DNA of 10,392 bases from an uncultured Clostridia bacterium (GCA_946628455.1 CAMOWP010000058.1:1-10392), one strand, 5' to 3'; counted from the first letter of the stretch, positions 1 through 7,883 are shown. Numbers and translations: made by a program. The notes: generated from the letters alone by a model not told the origin.

Positions 1-661
1 CTATGTAGTAAGTCGGCTGCTCGAAGCAGTTGCCTGAATACATAACGTAGTGCCAGTCGCCCTCGCGGAAATAAAACGCGCCCTCAATAGTGTGCCAGTG
101 CTGACCTTTTTTATATCTGTCTTTTCTGTAAATATCCTCGTCAAGAGTGGGAACAACAACACTCTGCGGCTTGCCCTCGGGTGTAAACGGGTCAAGCATT
201 CTGTCAACAACTATGTAAGTTCCGATTCTCTCGCCCTCGAAGCGGTTTGTTGAGTAAAAAAGAAACAGCCCGCTTTCATTTTTAACTATATGAGAATCTA
301 TTGAAAACGGGTGCAGTAGCTGCCTTGCGTTTTCAAACGGGCCGAGCGGATTGTCAGCCGTTGCAACGTGCATCGTCTGGCGGTGGCCGCCCTTGTCGGG
401 AGCGTCGCCGTAAAATTCAAACGAGGTGTACATATAATAAGTTCCGTCAATTTCAATAACACTCGGAGCCCAGAAATCGCTGTGCCCCTCAACGGTCATA
501 ACTCTTCCGCGAAATTCCCAGCCGTCAAGCAGCGAGGGCGATTCATAAGCGTAAATGCCGTCGTGCCCCGTTGTGTAGATATAATATTTTCCGTTTGCCT
601 TTAAAATATACGGGTCAGCCTGACCGATGTAGTTTTCCCTGTCAACTTTCAGAAGATGCAT
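1..661 (-). CDS. Glycoside hydrolase family 43 enzyme (beta-xylosidase / alpha-L-arabinofuranosidase-like), 3' end cut by window edge
   Basis: Reading from the ATG at 661-659 leftward gives 220 residues, open to the window edge. The GH43 five-bladed propeller pattern is clear: the general base Asp16 in QADPYI, followed by GKYYIYTTG; DFWAPSV followed by GTYYMYTS; the pKa-modulating Asp122 in IDSHIV, followed by GLFLFYS; and the catalytic acid Glu193 in HTIEGAF. GH43 enzymes hydrolyse beta-xylosides or alpha-L-arabinosides by inversion, but the subfamily and substrate cannot be fixed here. There is no signal peptide, so a cytosolic enzyme acting on imported oligosaccharides is inferred. The start lies 2 nt after the stop of the upstream gene, whose last codons supply the AGAAGGA ribosome binding site, so the two are probably translationally coupled. 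About a third or more of a usual GH43 protein is missing on the left because the window ends. Confidence 0.88.
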   Translation of the reverse strand, partial: MHLLKVDRENYIGQADPYILKANGKYYIYTTGHDGIYAYESPSLLDGWEFRGRVMTVEGHSDFWAPSVIEIDGTYYMYTSFEFYGDAPDKGGHRQTMHVATADNPLGPFENARQLLHPFSIDSHIVKNESGLFLFYSTNRFEGERIGTYIVVDRMLDPFTPEGKPQSVVVPTLDEDIYRKDRYKKGQHWHTIEGAFYFREGDWHYVMYSGNCFEQPTYYI

Positions 662-663
662 AT

Positions 664-1164
664 TTATTCCTTCTGCGCCTTTTCGCGCGCTAATTCCTCT
701 TTTTCCTTGTAGAACATATTGGCTTTAACGTAAACCTCAATAAAGCCTCTGAAAATTTCAGCCATATCGCCTTCGCTGTAGTTAAGCGGTAAAATATGTT
801 CGTCGTCGTCAATTGCGAGAGGTCCCTTTTCGTAATCGTTAAAGGTGGGCATAAGCGAATATCCCGACTGCATTTTTACAATTGAAATAAGCGTGTAATC
901 GGCGGTCGCTTCAACAAAGCCCTTCTTGCCCGTGTAGCGCTCAATAGTTGAGGTTTCAATTTTATCGTTATGCTTTTTCGTGTAGCACGCGCATATAACC
1001 TTTTCAATATAGCTCTCAAGCGCCTTGTCGGTGTAGGGAGCTTTTAAAAGCATAATTGTGTCAATATCGGCAATGCCGTATTTTTCGCTTTCGCCGCAGG
1101 GAATACCTATAAGGTTTTCTTCCCTGTCAACGTATACGGAAATAGTATAAAATTCTCTTTCCAT
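664..1164 (-). CDS. Hypothetical protein, 166 residues, first gene of the GH43 transcript
   Basis: I do not recognise a family. The product is soluble and acidic-to-mixed, without signal peptide or membrane segment. It has a predicted alpha/beta-looking N-terminal part (EFYTISVYVD, ADIDTIMLLKAPY), a Cys-x-Cys pair spaced by one residue (ICACY), and an acidic stretch with three consecutive Asp (AIDDDEH). The C-terminus is strongly charged and helical (FYKEKEELAREKAQKE) and may be a short coiled coil. The start is supported by AAGGTG at 1175-1170, 5 nt before the ATG, and by a consensus promoter just upstream. Its stop is 2 nt from the start of the GH43 gene, so it probably shares regulation with that enzyme. 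A role in sugar use is inferred from position only. Confidence 0.8.
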   Translation of the reverse strand: MEREFYTISVYVDREENLIGIPCGESEKYGIADIDTIMLLKAPYTDKALESYIEKVICACYTKKHNDKIETSTIERYTGKKGFVEATADYTLISIVKMQSGYSLMPTFNDYEKGPLAIDDDEHILPLNYSEGDMAEIFRGFIEVYVKANMFYKEKEELAREKAQKE

Positions 1165-1194
1165 TTTATCACCTTAATTATTAATATTTATAAA

Positions 1195-1223
1195 ATTATA
1201 TACTACTTTGTTGAAAATTTCAA
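1195..1223 (-). promoter_or_regulatory. Leftward sigma-A promoter for the hypothetical/GH43 pair
   Basis: On the minus strand TTGAAA (1223-1218) and a perfect TATAAT (1200-1195) are separated by 17 nt. Transcription should start near 1188, giving a leader of about 24 nt before the ATG at 1164. Its -35 box is one base away from the -35 box of the opposite promoter. Confidence 0.8.
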
Positions 1224-1239
1224 TATTTAATGGTAATAT
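1211..1239 (+). promoter_or_regulatory. Rightward sigma-A promoter for the SDR-methyltransferase-GH63-phosphoesterase operon
   Basis: TTGAAA (1211-1216) and TAATAT (1234-1239) are spaced by 17 nt. Transcription should start near 1246, about 10 nt before the ATG at 1256, so the leader is very short. This excludes the in-frame TTG at 1208 as a start, since it lies upstream of the transcript. The -35 box forms an inverted repeat with that of the leftward promoter. Confidence 0.75.
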
Positions 1240-1255
1240 TGTAATCGGTGATAGT

Positions 1256-1924
1256 ATGAAAAAGGTATTAATAACAGGCGCAGCGACAGGAATAGGCAAA
1301 GCCTGCGCAGAGCTGTTTGTAAAAAACGGCTTCGATGTCTTTATAACATATAACAAAACTCTTCCCGATTATGACGGTGTAAAGGCGCTGAAATGCAATC
1401 TTGAAAGCGTTGAGGAGATAAAGGCGCTTTTTGATGAAATCGGCGATATAGACGTGCTTGTCAACAACGCAGGGGTTGCGCTTATCAAAATGATTAACGA
1501 CGTTACCGAACAGGATTATGAAACGGTAACGGCGGTTAACGAAAGAGCAGTTTATTTCGCTTCGAAATTTGCTGCGCTTTCAATGATTAAAAAGCACAGC
1601 GGCGCGATAGTCAATATTTCGTCAATTTGGGGCGAGTGCGGAGCCTCCTGCGAAACTCTCTATTCAATGACTAAGGCGGGAGTTATCGGGCTTACTAAAG
1701 CGCTTTCAAAGGAGCTTGCTCCGTCCGGAGTAACGGTAAACTGCGTAACCCCGGGAATTATTGACACAAGAATGAACGCTATGTTTGATAAAGCCGAGCT
1801 TGAAAATGAGGTTCCTCTCGGCAGGCTCGGAACGCCCGAGGAGGTTGCAAGGGCAGTTTTCTTCCTTGCTGAAAGCGGGTATATAACAGGGCAGATTCTC
1901 GGCGTTAACGGAGGCTTGATATGA
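1256..1924 (+). CDS. Short-chain dehydrogenase/reductase (FabG-like), 222 residues
   Basis: This is a classical SDR, an NAD(P)-dependent Rossmann-fold oxidoreductase. Visible motifs are TGAATGIG for nucleotide binding (residues 7-14), NNAG (70-73), the tetrad Asn95, Ser123 in NISS, and YSMTK with Tyr136 and Lys140. The Ser-to-Tyr and Tyr-to-Lys spacings match E. coli FabG. The C-terminus ends with TGQILGVNGG, as in FabG-like proteins. At 222 residues it is slightly shorter than typical FabG. The ATG at 1256 is preferred because the promoter's start point lies at about 1246; the only visible ribosome binding site is weak (GGTGA). No fatty-acid genes lie nearby, so true 3-oxoacyl-ACP reductase activity is unlikely. 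One alternative in Firmicutes is the EF-P 5-aminopentanone reductase (YmfI-type) SDR, which I cannot confirm. The last 4 nt overlap the next gene. Confidence 0.9.
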   Translation: MKKVLITGAATGIGKACAELFVKNGFDVFITYNKTLPDYDGVKALKCNLESVEEIKALFDEIGDIDVLVNNAGVALIKMINDVTEQDYETVTAVNERAVYFASKFAALSMIKKHSGAIVNISSIWGECGASCETLYSMTKAGVIGLTKALSKELAPSGVTVNCVTPGIIDTRMNAMFDKAELENEVPLGRLGTPEEVARAVFFLAESGYITGQILGVNGGLI

Positions 1925-2664
1925 ATTATACGTATGAACGCCTGAGCGACGGTATAAAAATTGCAGTAAGCGACGACCATACCTTCGGTACGGACGCTGT
2001 TATTCTTTCCGCGTTTGCAAATATCAAGCGCAAGGACAGAGCGCTCGATTTGGGTACAGGTTGCGGAATTGTTCCGTTTTTGTGGCTTCGCGATGAAGCG
2101 CAGAGCCCTGTTCACTGCCTTGATATTCAGGAAAACGCAATTGAGCAGGTTAACGCTTCAATCGAGTTTAATTCTGCTCAGGACAGGCTTATTCCTCACC
2201 TCTGCGATTTAAGGGAAATTGAAAAGGAATTCAGTGCCGAGTGTTTTACTCTCGTAACGATGAATCCGCCGTATAAGCCGATTAATACAGGCTTTGAATC
2301 GCTTGGCGAAAGCGCGAGAATCGCAAGGCACGAGGTGTGCTGTAATATTGAGGACGCAGTTAAGGCGGCAAATTTCCTTCTCACCTACGGCGGGCGCTTT
2401 TGTATGTGCCACCGCCCGGAGAGGCTTGTTGACGCGCTGAGCATTATGAGAAAATATAAGCTTGAGCCGAAAAGGCTGAGATTTGTTTCGGATAAAGAGG
2501 GCGAGCAGCCGTTTCTTTTCCTCGTTGAAGGTAAGAAGGGCGCTAAGCCGTTCCTCAGGGTTGAAGCCCCGCTCGTCATTAAAAACAGCGAAAGTAAATT
2601 CACCCCCGAAATGCTTAAAATCTACGGCTCTTATGCCGACGGATATGAGGACAAAATCAGGTAA
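1921..2664 (+). CDS. SAM-dependent N6-adenine methyltransferase, TrmN6/YfiC-like (tRNA1Val A37-type), 247 residues
   Basis: The protein has a class I methyltransferase core. The family lead-in FGTDAVILSAF (residues 22-32) precedes motif I DLGTGCG (43-49), an acidic residue at the end of strand 2 (Asp68 in CLDIQ), and the NPPY motif at 115-118, which marks methylation of an exocyclic amino group. This arrangement is that of the YfiC/TrmN6 family, which makes m6A37 in tRNA1(Val) in E. coli; homologues are common in Firmicutes as single housekeeping genes. The exact RNA target here is inferred. The start is set by GGAGG at 1910-1914 inside the SDR gene, 6 nt upstream, and its ATGA overlaps the SDR stop, implying coupled translation. 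It is followed 29 nt later by the large glycosidase gene. Confidence 0.85.
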   Translation: MNYTYERLSDGIKIAVSDDHTFGTDAVILSAFANIKRKDRALDLGTGCGIVPFLWLRDEAQSPVHCLDIQENAIEQVNASIEFNSAQDRLIPHLCDLREIEKEFSAECFTLVTMNPPYKPINTGFESLGESARIARHEVCCNIEDAVKAANFLLTYGGRFCMCHRPERLVDALSIMRKYKLEPKRLRFVSDKEGEQPFLFLVEGKKGAKPFLRVEAPLVIKNSESKFTPEMLKIYGSYADGYEDKIR

Positions 2665-2693
2665 AACAATAAATTAAAGCGGAGAATATCTTT

Positions 2694-5366
2694 ATGGCAG
2701 AAAAAATAAAAATGCCTTTATGGGGACCCTATTCAAAAAAATATATGGGAATTTCAAGGATAATTGATTCCCTTGCCCAATACGGCGCAAGGTTTGATTT
2801 TATCCCTCACCCGACTCTGTGGAACAGCGCGACGCCCGTTCCTAACGTTACTGTGCCGTCAGGCTATCATCTCTGGGAGTGCGCTCCCGATTTCAGTTAT
2901 TATGCTTACCGTTATGAGCTGATGTGGAAGGATATGGTTTATGCGGACGTTTCGTTTTCAGAAATTAACAGCGAGGCATATCTTATGCGATGTAAGCTCT
3001 ATAACAATACCGAGCTTTCGCAAAACTGCATTTTAAATCTGTTCTCCTCGCTTGAATTTCCGTTTTACGAAAAGGTTGAAATCAATAAACCTGAAAAGTG
3101 CATAATCATTAATGCCAATGATTATGAGGAATATGAATATAAAAAGCCGCGCCCGTGGGACGGCGAAAACCCTGACGGTATGTTTAAGGGAATGTTCAGG
3201 GATAAGGCGTTTTATCTCGGCTGCGGGCTCGGAGACAGAGTTGATAATAAGCACGTTCATTATTACGGCTTCAAGCCCTTTGGCTGTGAGGCTGGGGACA
3301 GAGCGTCGTATAAATTACACGCTGAGGGCTTCAGCCGCCCCGTTCTTGCGCTGAGATACAAAAGCGCGTCCGACGAAGCGGCAAGGTTCACCCTTAACGG
3401 CAAGGAAATTGAGCTTCCTCATTCAGACGTTCTTACCTTTGCTTACCTTCCTTACTGCGATAACCCTGAATTCATAAGCCTCGGCGCAGGCGGAGTTGAG
3501 CTTGATTTTATTGCAGTTATTGAGGAGGGTGAGGAGCTTTCCGTTAAATCCGTCACGCTTGAATATGAGCCTGTTATTTCTGCAACAGAGCTTGACGGAG
3601 GCTGCAGAATAAACCTTGATTACGGGCACGAGGGCTGCCGTTTCAGCGTTCTTACTCATAACCCGAACACAAGGCTCAGAACGCTTGAATCGGGCTCCCT
3701 TGAGGACGCGCTCATAAACCGCCTTTCAAACGGCGATTTCACCTATGACGATTTATGCGAGACCTTCTCAAATTCGTTTGAGAGAAAAAAGAGTGATATC
3801 GGCTTCTTCCAGAATACTCTTATCAAGTCAATTTTCATTGAGCCGAACAGCACGCACACTGAATACGCAGTTATTTCAAAGGGCAAATTCAGCGCTATGA
3901 GCTTTGACGAATATGAAGCAATCTATAAAAAGCGCAGAAAAAACGCCGCTCAGTTTAAATATAACCGCGAGGGCGAACGCTATGCGCTTTCAACCTCTAT
4001 CCTCGGCGCAACTCTGCTGACTAACGCCGTTTATCCCGTTTACCGCAGGGGCGAAAACGTAGTTCACTATACCCCCGGAAAACGCTGGGATTCGTTTTAC
4101 ACGTGGGACAGCGGCTTCATCGGAATGGGGCTTCTTGAATTTTCAGAGGAGCTGTGCCGCTATTCGCTTGATTTATATACCTGCGATGATGAAAACAGGG
4201 ATTTTGCTTTCCTTCTTCACGGCTCGCTTGTGCCTACTCAGTTTGTTCAGTATGCCGAGCTTCTTAAAAGAACGCAGAACAAAAACGAGCTTGAATATCT
4301 CTACGGCAGAATGAAGAGGTATTACGAATTCCTTAGAGGCAGGGGAGATGGCTCAAGCTTTGCCAAATTCGGCAACGGGCTTCTCACCGCTTATGATTAC
4401 TGGTATTCCTGCTCGGGAATGGACGATTACCCTGCACAAAGCAAAATGATTGCGGATAAGGCTGAGGAATATTCCTGCCCGTGCCTCACTACCGCTCAGG
4501 TTATAAGGGCGGGTAAGATAATGAAAATGGCTGCCGCCTCGCTCGGAAGGCTTGCTGATATAACCGTTTATGAAAGAGATATTGAGGAATCCGAAAAAGC
4601 GCTCAACTCCCTTGCATGGGATGAGGAGAGCGGATATTTCGGCTACACGCTTTACGACAGGGATAAAAATAAGCCCTACATAATGAAAACAGAAAAGGGC
4701 GAAAACCGGAACAAGGGCTTCGACGGCGTTTATCCGCTGTTTTCTGGCTCCGTCAGCGGGGAGAGAAAAGAGAGGCTCCTCGCTCATATCAAGAGCCCGA
4801 AGGAGATGTGGTCTGACGCGGGAATCAGCGCTGTTGATATGACCGCCTCCTACTATTTTGACGACGGCTACTGGAACGGTAACGTCTGGATGAGCCACCA
4901 GTGGTTTGCATGGAAAACAATGCTTGACCTCGGCGATACCGATTTCGCGTTTGAAATCGCAAACAGAGCGCTGGAGATGTGGCGCGAGGAAACCGATTTT
5001 TCATATTACACGTATGAGTGCTTCGGAATCAAAACAAGGCGCGGCGGCTGGTTCCATAATTTCGGCGGGCTCTCAGCCCCGATTTGCATATGGGCAAACG
5101 CTTACTATAAGCCCGGCACCGTAACTACGGGGCTTGATTTATGGACAGATTATCAGAAGGTAAGCGAAAGCTATGCTGAAATCAGATTTAAGTATTACGG
5201 AAATAACGAAAGCTATTCGCTTCTTGTAACTCTCAGCGATGAAAACGAATATCTGGTAACTCTTGACGGGGAGGAAATCCCTTATTACGAACGTAAAAAA
5301 GGCTGCATTGAGATAACTCTTGACGGAGGAATCAAAGGAGGAACAATTTTATGTCTGAAAAAATAA
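2694..5366 (+). CDS. Large cytosolic glycoside hydrolase of the GH63-like (alpha/alpha)6-barrel type, 890 residues
   Basis: An N-terminal beta-rich region (about residues 1-400) precedes an (alpha/alpha)6 barrel (about 425-805) and a small beta C-terminal part. Barrel landmarks fit clan GH-G / GH63 (MGH1-like) enzymes: WDSFYTWDSGF (465-475), SGMDDYP (574-580) with Asp577/578 as the likely general acid, DGYWNGNVW (724-732), and the late YYTYECFG segment (771-778), where Glu775 is the likely base. GH63 relatives are inverting alpha-glucosidases or hydrolases of glucosyl- and mannosylglycerate; the substrate here is unknown. The family's usual SGMDxSP pattern has Tyr in place of Ser, which may alter the sugar-binding subsite. 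There is no signal peptide, so it acts in the cytosol. GGAGAA at 2681-2686 supports the start. The 3' end overlaps the phosphoesterase gene by 16 nt. Amylo-alpha-1,6-glucosidase is a less likely alternative annotation. Confidence 0.8.
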   Translation: MAEKIKMPLWGPYSKKYMGISRIIDSLAQYGARFDFIPHPTLWNSATPVPNVTVPSGYHLWECAPDFSYYAYRYELMWKDMVYADVSFSEINSEAYLMRCKLYNNTELSQNCILNLFSSLEFPFYEKVEINKPEKCIIINANDYEEYEYKKPRPWDGENPDGMFKGMFRDKAFYLGCGLGDRVDNKHVHYYGFKPFGCEAGDRASYKLHAEGFSRPVLALRYKSASDEAARFTLNGKEIELPHSDVLTFAYLPYCDNPEFISLGAGGVELDFIAVIEEGEELSVKSVTLEYEPVISATELDGGCRINLDYGHEGCRFSVLTHNPNTRLRTLESGSLEDALINRLSNGDFTYDDLCETFSNSFERKKSDIGFFQNTLIKSIFIEPNSTHTEYAVISKGKFSAMSFDEYEAIYKKRRKNAAQFKYNREGERYALSTSILGATLLTNAVYPVYRRGENVVHYTPGKRWDSFYTWDSGFIGMGLLEFSEELCRYSLDLYTCDDENRDFAFLLHGSLVPTQFVQYAELLKRTQNKNELEYLYGRMKRYYEFLRGRGDGSSFAKFGNGLLTAYDYWYSCSGMDDYPAQSKMIADKAEEYSCPCLTTAQVIRAGKIMKMAAASLGRLADITVYERDIEESEKALNSLAWDEESGYFGYTLYDRDKNKPYIMKTEKGENRNKGFDGVYPLFSGSVSGERKERLLAHIKSPKEMWSDAGISAVDMTASYYFDDGYWNGNVWMSHQWFAWKTMLDLGDTDFAFEIANRALEMWREETDFSYYTYECFGIKTRRGGWFHNFGGLSAPICIWANAYYKPGTVTTGLDLWTDYQKVSESYAEIRFKYYGNNESYSLLVTLSDENEYLVTLDGEEIPYYERKKGCIEITLDGGIKGGTILCLKK
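5334..5341 (+). promoter_or_regulatory. Strong ribosome binding site inside the glycosidase gene
   Basis: AAAGGAGG lies within the last codons of the GH63-like gene, 9 nt before the ATG at 5351. It decides the start of the phosphoesterase, which overlaps the glycosidase end by 16 nt in another frame. Confidence 0.85.
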
Positions 5367-6997
5367 TCGGCGCAAATAATGAACCGCTCAAAATCCAGTT
5401 TATAACCGACGTTCATTACTACTCAAGAAAAAACGGAACTGAAGGCCCCGCCTATGAAAAGGAGGAGGCGAAAAGCCAGCAGGTAATCAAGGACAGCGAC
5501 CTTGTTATCAAAAAAGGCTTTGATATGCTCTGTGAGGACACCTCAACCGATATAGTAGTTCTTGCAGGAGATACAACAAGAAACGGCGAATACACCTCCC
5601 ACGAGGGCATAATCGAGCTTCTTTATGACCTTCAGAAGCGCGGCAAAAGAGTTTACGTTATAACCGCAACACACGATTACAGAGGCAACGGCTTCGGTCG
5701 CGGCTTTGAGGGCGACAAGGTGCTTGATATTCCTGCTGTAAAGGACAGAGCCGACCTCTGGGATATGTACTACGATTTCGGCCCCAAAGAGGCTATCGCA
5801 ACTCACAGAGCCTCAATGTCATACGTTGTTCAGCTTGCAGACGGCTACAGGCTCTTCGCGCTTAATGATGACTATAATCTTAAAACTGACGGCGAGGGCG
5901 GCTCAGGCTTTTCCGACGACTGTATGGCGTGGATTATGGAGCAGCTTGAGGACGCGAGGAAGAACGACCAGTTTGTAATTGCAATGACTCATCACCCGAT
6001 GATTTCACCGTCTCCGTTTTATTCAATAATAGGAAGCGGCGATATGCAGAAGAACCACGAAAAAACGCGTGAAATCTTCGCGGACGCAGGGCTTAACTGT
6101 ATGCTGACGGGTCATACCCACGTTCACGATATCGGCTACATCACAACGCCTAAGGGCAACCGCTTTTACGATATTGCCTGCTCTGCGCTTATCGGCTGCC
6201 CTCCGAATTACAGAAACATTACCTTTGACCCGAAGAACGCGAAGGTAGATGTTGAAACCGTAACAATCAAGGACGTTCCCAGCGTTGATACGAAAGGCGA
6301 GCCTTTTGATAAATATATGGAGGGCTTCTTCTTCGGAATGATAAGAAGAGTGGTCTGGGCAATGGGTTATGATATCGACACCCTTGCGCAGATGTCTCCC
6401 GCTTTTTCTATCCCGAGCGAGAAGGTATATAAGATGAAGGCGGTAATCAAGCCGCTCGGAAAATTCCTCAATAAGCTCACCTTCAAAAAAATCTGGAAGC
6501 TCTGCAAAAAGGAGAGCGGGCTCAAAAAAGAGGATATCGCAGATATTGCTGACAACAAGGTTGTTGATTTCATTGTGGAGCTTGTTAAAAACCTTTACTG
6601 CGGAGATTCTCCTTACACTCCGGACACAAGGGAATATAAGCTCACCTGCGGCTTTCTCAACGTTATAGACAGCTTCCTTGACACAATTCATTTGCCGATA
6701 GGAAAATTCCTCAAGGGCGCAAAGAGCGTTCGCTCGCTCGTTGAGCCGCTCCTCTGGAACGACGGCTATTGCGACGCAGAGGCAACCCTTCCGCTCTATC
6801 CGCTTTATACGGACGATAACCCCGCGCCGCCCGAGATGTTTGAAGAAAAAGAATTTATCGACCCTGTTAAAAAGAGCAAAAAGGGACCGCTCATTCTTTG
6901 TTGCTTAATCCTCGCAGTCCTTTTGCTGCTTGGTATTATTGCGGGCATAATCGCGCTTATCGTTATGGGCGTTATTGCGCTTATCCATCTAAAATAA
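5351..6997 (+). CDS. Calcineurin-like metallophosphoesterase with C-terminal membrane tail, 548 residues
   Basis: Motifs of the binuclear-metal phosphoesterase fold appear in order: FITDVH (Asp20, His22), LAGD (Asp74), ATHD (107-109), THH (His214, His215) and LTGHTHVH (His255, His257). The third motif is normally GNH(D/E); here Thr107 stands where the metal-bridging Asn is expected, which is unusual. Residues 300-505 form an additional domain with no recognised family. The C-terminus is KKSKK (507-511) followed by about 35 very hydrophobic residues (513-547), either one long helix or a short hairpin. With no N-terminal signal, the catalytic domain should face the cytoplasm as a tail-anchored protein. 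The substrate (nucleotide, phospholipid, protein or sugar phosphate) cannot be told. The 16-nt overlap with the glycosidase suggests linked synthesis. No clear terminator follows. Confidence 0.88.
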   Translation: MSEKIIGANNEPLKIQFITDVHYYSRKNGTEGPAYEKEEAKSQQVIKDSDLVIKKGFDMLCEDTSTDIVVLAGDTTRNGEYTSHEGIIELLYDLQKRGKRVYVITATHDYRGNGFGRGFEGDKVLDIPAVKDRADLWDMYYDFGPKEAIATHRASMSYVVQLADGYRLFALNDDYNLKTDGEGGSGFSDDCMAWIMEQLEDARKNDQFVIAMTHHPMISPSPFYSIIGSGDMQKNHEKTREIFADAGLNCMLTGHTHVHDIGYITTPKGNRFYDIACSALIGCPPNYRNITFDPKNAKVDVETVTIKDVPSVDTKGEPFDKYMEGFFFGMIRRVVWAMGYDIDTLAQMSPAFSIPSEKVYKMKAVIKPLGKFLNKLTFKKIWKLCKKESGLKKEDIADIADNKVVDFIVELVKNLYCGDSPYTPDTREYKLTCGFLNVIDSFLDTIHLPIGKFLKGAKSVRSLVEPLLWNDGYCDAEATLPLYPLYTDDNPAPPEMFEEKEFIDPVKKSKKGPLILCCLILAVLLLLGIIAGIIALIVMGVIALIHLK

Positions 6998-7005
6998 AAT
7001 TGTTG

Positions 7006-7034
7006 TTGCATTACAGACAAATTCTTGATATAAT
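7006..7034 (+). promoter_or_regulatory. Sigma-A promoter for the GtrA-like gene
   Basis: TTGCAT (7006-7011) and a perfect TATAAT (7029-7034) are 17 nt apart in the 75-nt gap after the phosphoesterase gene. Transcription should start near 7041, giving a leader of about 32 nt that contains AAAGGAG at 7058-7064. Confidence 0.78.
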
Positions 7035-7072
7035 AACTTTGTTAATTACATTTTTTTAAAGGAGTAAAAATT

Positions 7073-7867
7073 ATGGCAGATGAAAAGAAAAAGTTTTCTC
7101 TCGGCGGTATTGACAGCGCGGCCGAAGAGAAGGGTTCAGGAATGAAGGCTTTATGGCAGTTCGTAAAGTTTATCGTTGTTTCGGGACTTGTTACTATTAT
7201 CCAGCTTGTCCTTGCAAACGTTCTTCCGTTTGTATTTGACGGCGTACACGCAACTATCCCTCATTTCCTTCAGGGTATTTTTGCACCGAACACTATTTTT
7301 GACGCTTCTGTTTTTGACCTTCCGATTAACGATTGGCTTGAAACAGCCAAGCAGTTTATGAACGATACGTTCACTAAGGTTGACACAGGCGCTCTCAAGG
7401 CAGCAAAAGAAACTCTCGGCGAGGGCTTCAAGGTTATGAAAACTCAGGTTAACACCTTTGTTGACATCAACAAGTACGTAAGCGGTTATGCTATTGAAAA
7501 CGGCTCTATCGTTAAAGGCGTTATCACCTGGGGTTATCTTCTTCCTTTCTTCCTTTCAAATCTTATTGCCAACATTTACGGCTTCTATCAGAATAAGAAA
7601 ACAACCTTCAAGTCAGACGCACCGTGGTATAATTTCGCAATCTATATTTTCCTTATGATTGCTCTTATACTGTTCTCAACCTGGTTCCAGGGCTGGCTTT
7701 ACGGCGTACTCAGCCAGATTAGCTTCCTTGCACCTCTTGCAAGAACAATCGGCGGTCTCGCAGCAGGCTTTGTTCAGATGATAGTTCTCTTCCCGATGGA
7801 GAAATTCGTACTCCTTAAGGAAAAGAAGCCCGCTGAAGGCGAAGAGGCTGCAGCTGAGGCAGAATAA
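7073..7867 (+). CDS. GtrA-like four-helix membrane protein with a large insertion between helices 1 and 2, 264 residues
   Basis: Four hydrophobic segments are visible at about residues 30-53, 151-171, 185-206 and 218-242. The stretch ANIYGFYQNKKTTFK after the second helix matches the GtrA-family signature (N-[FY]-x-x-N-[KR]-x-x-TF). GtrA-type proteins are usually about 120-150 residues and are linked to moving lipid-linked sugars across the membrane or to cell-surface polysaccharide synthesis. This one is much longer because roughly 95 residues (about 54-150) sit between helices 1 and 2, and because it has charged tails at both ends (MADEKKK; EGEEAAAEAE). AAAGGAG lies 8 nt before the ATG, downstream of its own promoter. 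It ends in tandem TAA codons and is followed by a terminator-like hairpin. The function is inferred from fold only. Confidence 0.72.
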   Translation: MADEKKKFSLGGIDSAAEEKGSGMKALWQFVKFIVVSGLVTIIQLVLANVLPFVFDGVHATIPHFLQGIFAPNTIFDASVFDLPINDWLETAKQFMNDTFTKVDTGALKAAKETLGEGFKVMKTQVNTFVDINKYVSGYAIENGSIVKGVITWGYLLPFFLSNLIANIYGFYQNKKTTFKSDAPWYNFAIYIFLMIALILFSTWFQGWLYGVLSQISFLAPLARTIGGLAAGFVQMIVLFPMEKFVLLKEKKPAEGEEAAAEAE

Positions 7868-7883
7868 TAATTATTTAATGTAG

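Noticed and set aside
1208..1255. N-terminal extension of the SDR from a TTG at 1208
   Set aside because: It lies upstream of the predicted transcription start, overlaps the promoter, and adds 16 residues before the conserved Rossmann start that FabG-like proteins do not need.
4353..4898. 181-codon minus-strand open frame inside the GH63-like gene
   Set aside because: It lies fully within the conserved barrel coding region and has no family features, so it is a by-product of codon usage.
6023..6691. 222-codon minus-strand open frame opposite the phosphoesterase gene
   Set aside because: It is a shadow of a well-supported gene with all catalytic motifs on the plus strand. It shows no recognisable domain.
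6998..7005. Terminator directly after the phosphoesterase gene
   Set aside because: No stem with a T-tract can be drawn between the stop codon and the next promoter, so read-through into the GtrA-like gene remains possible.
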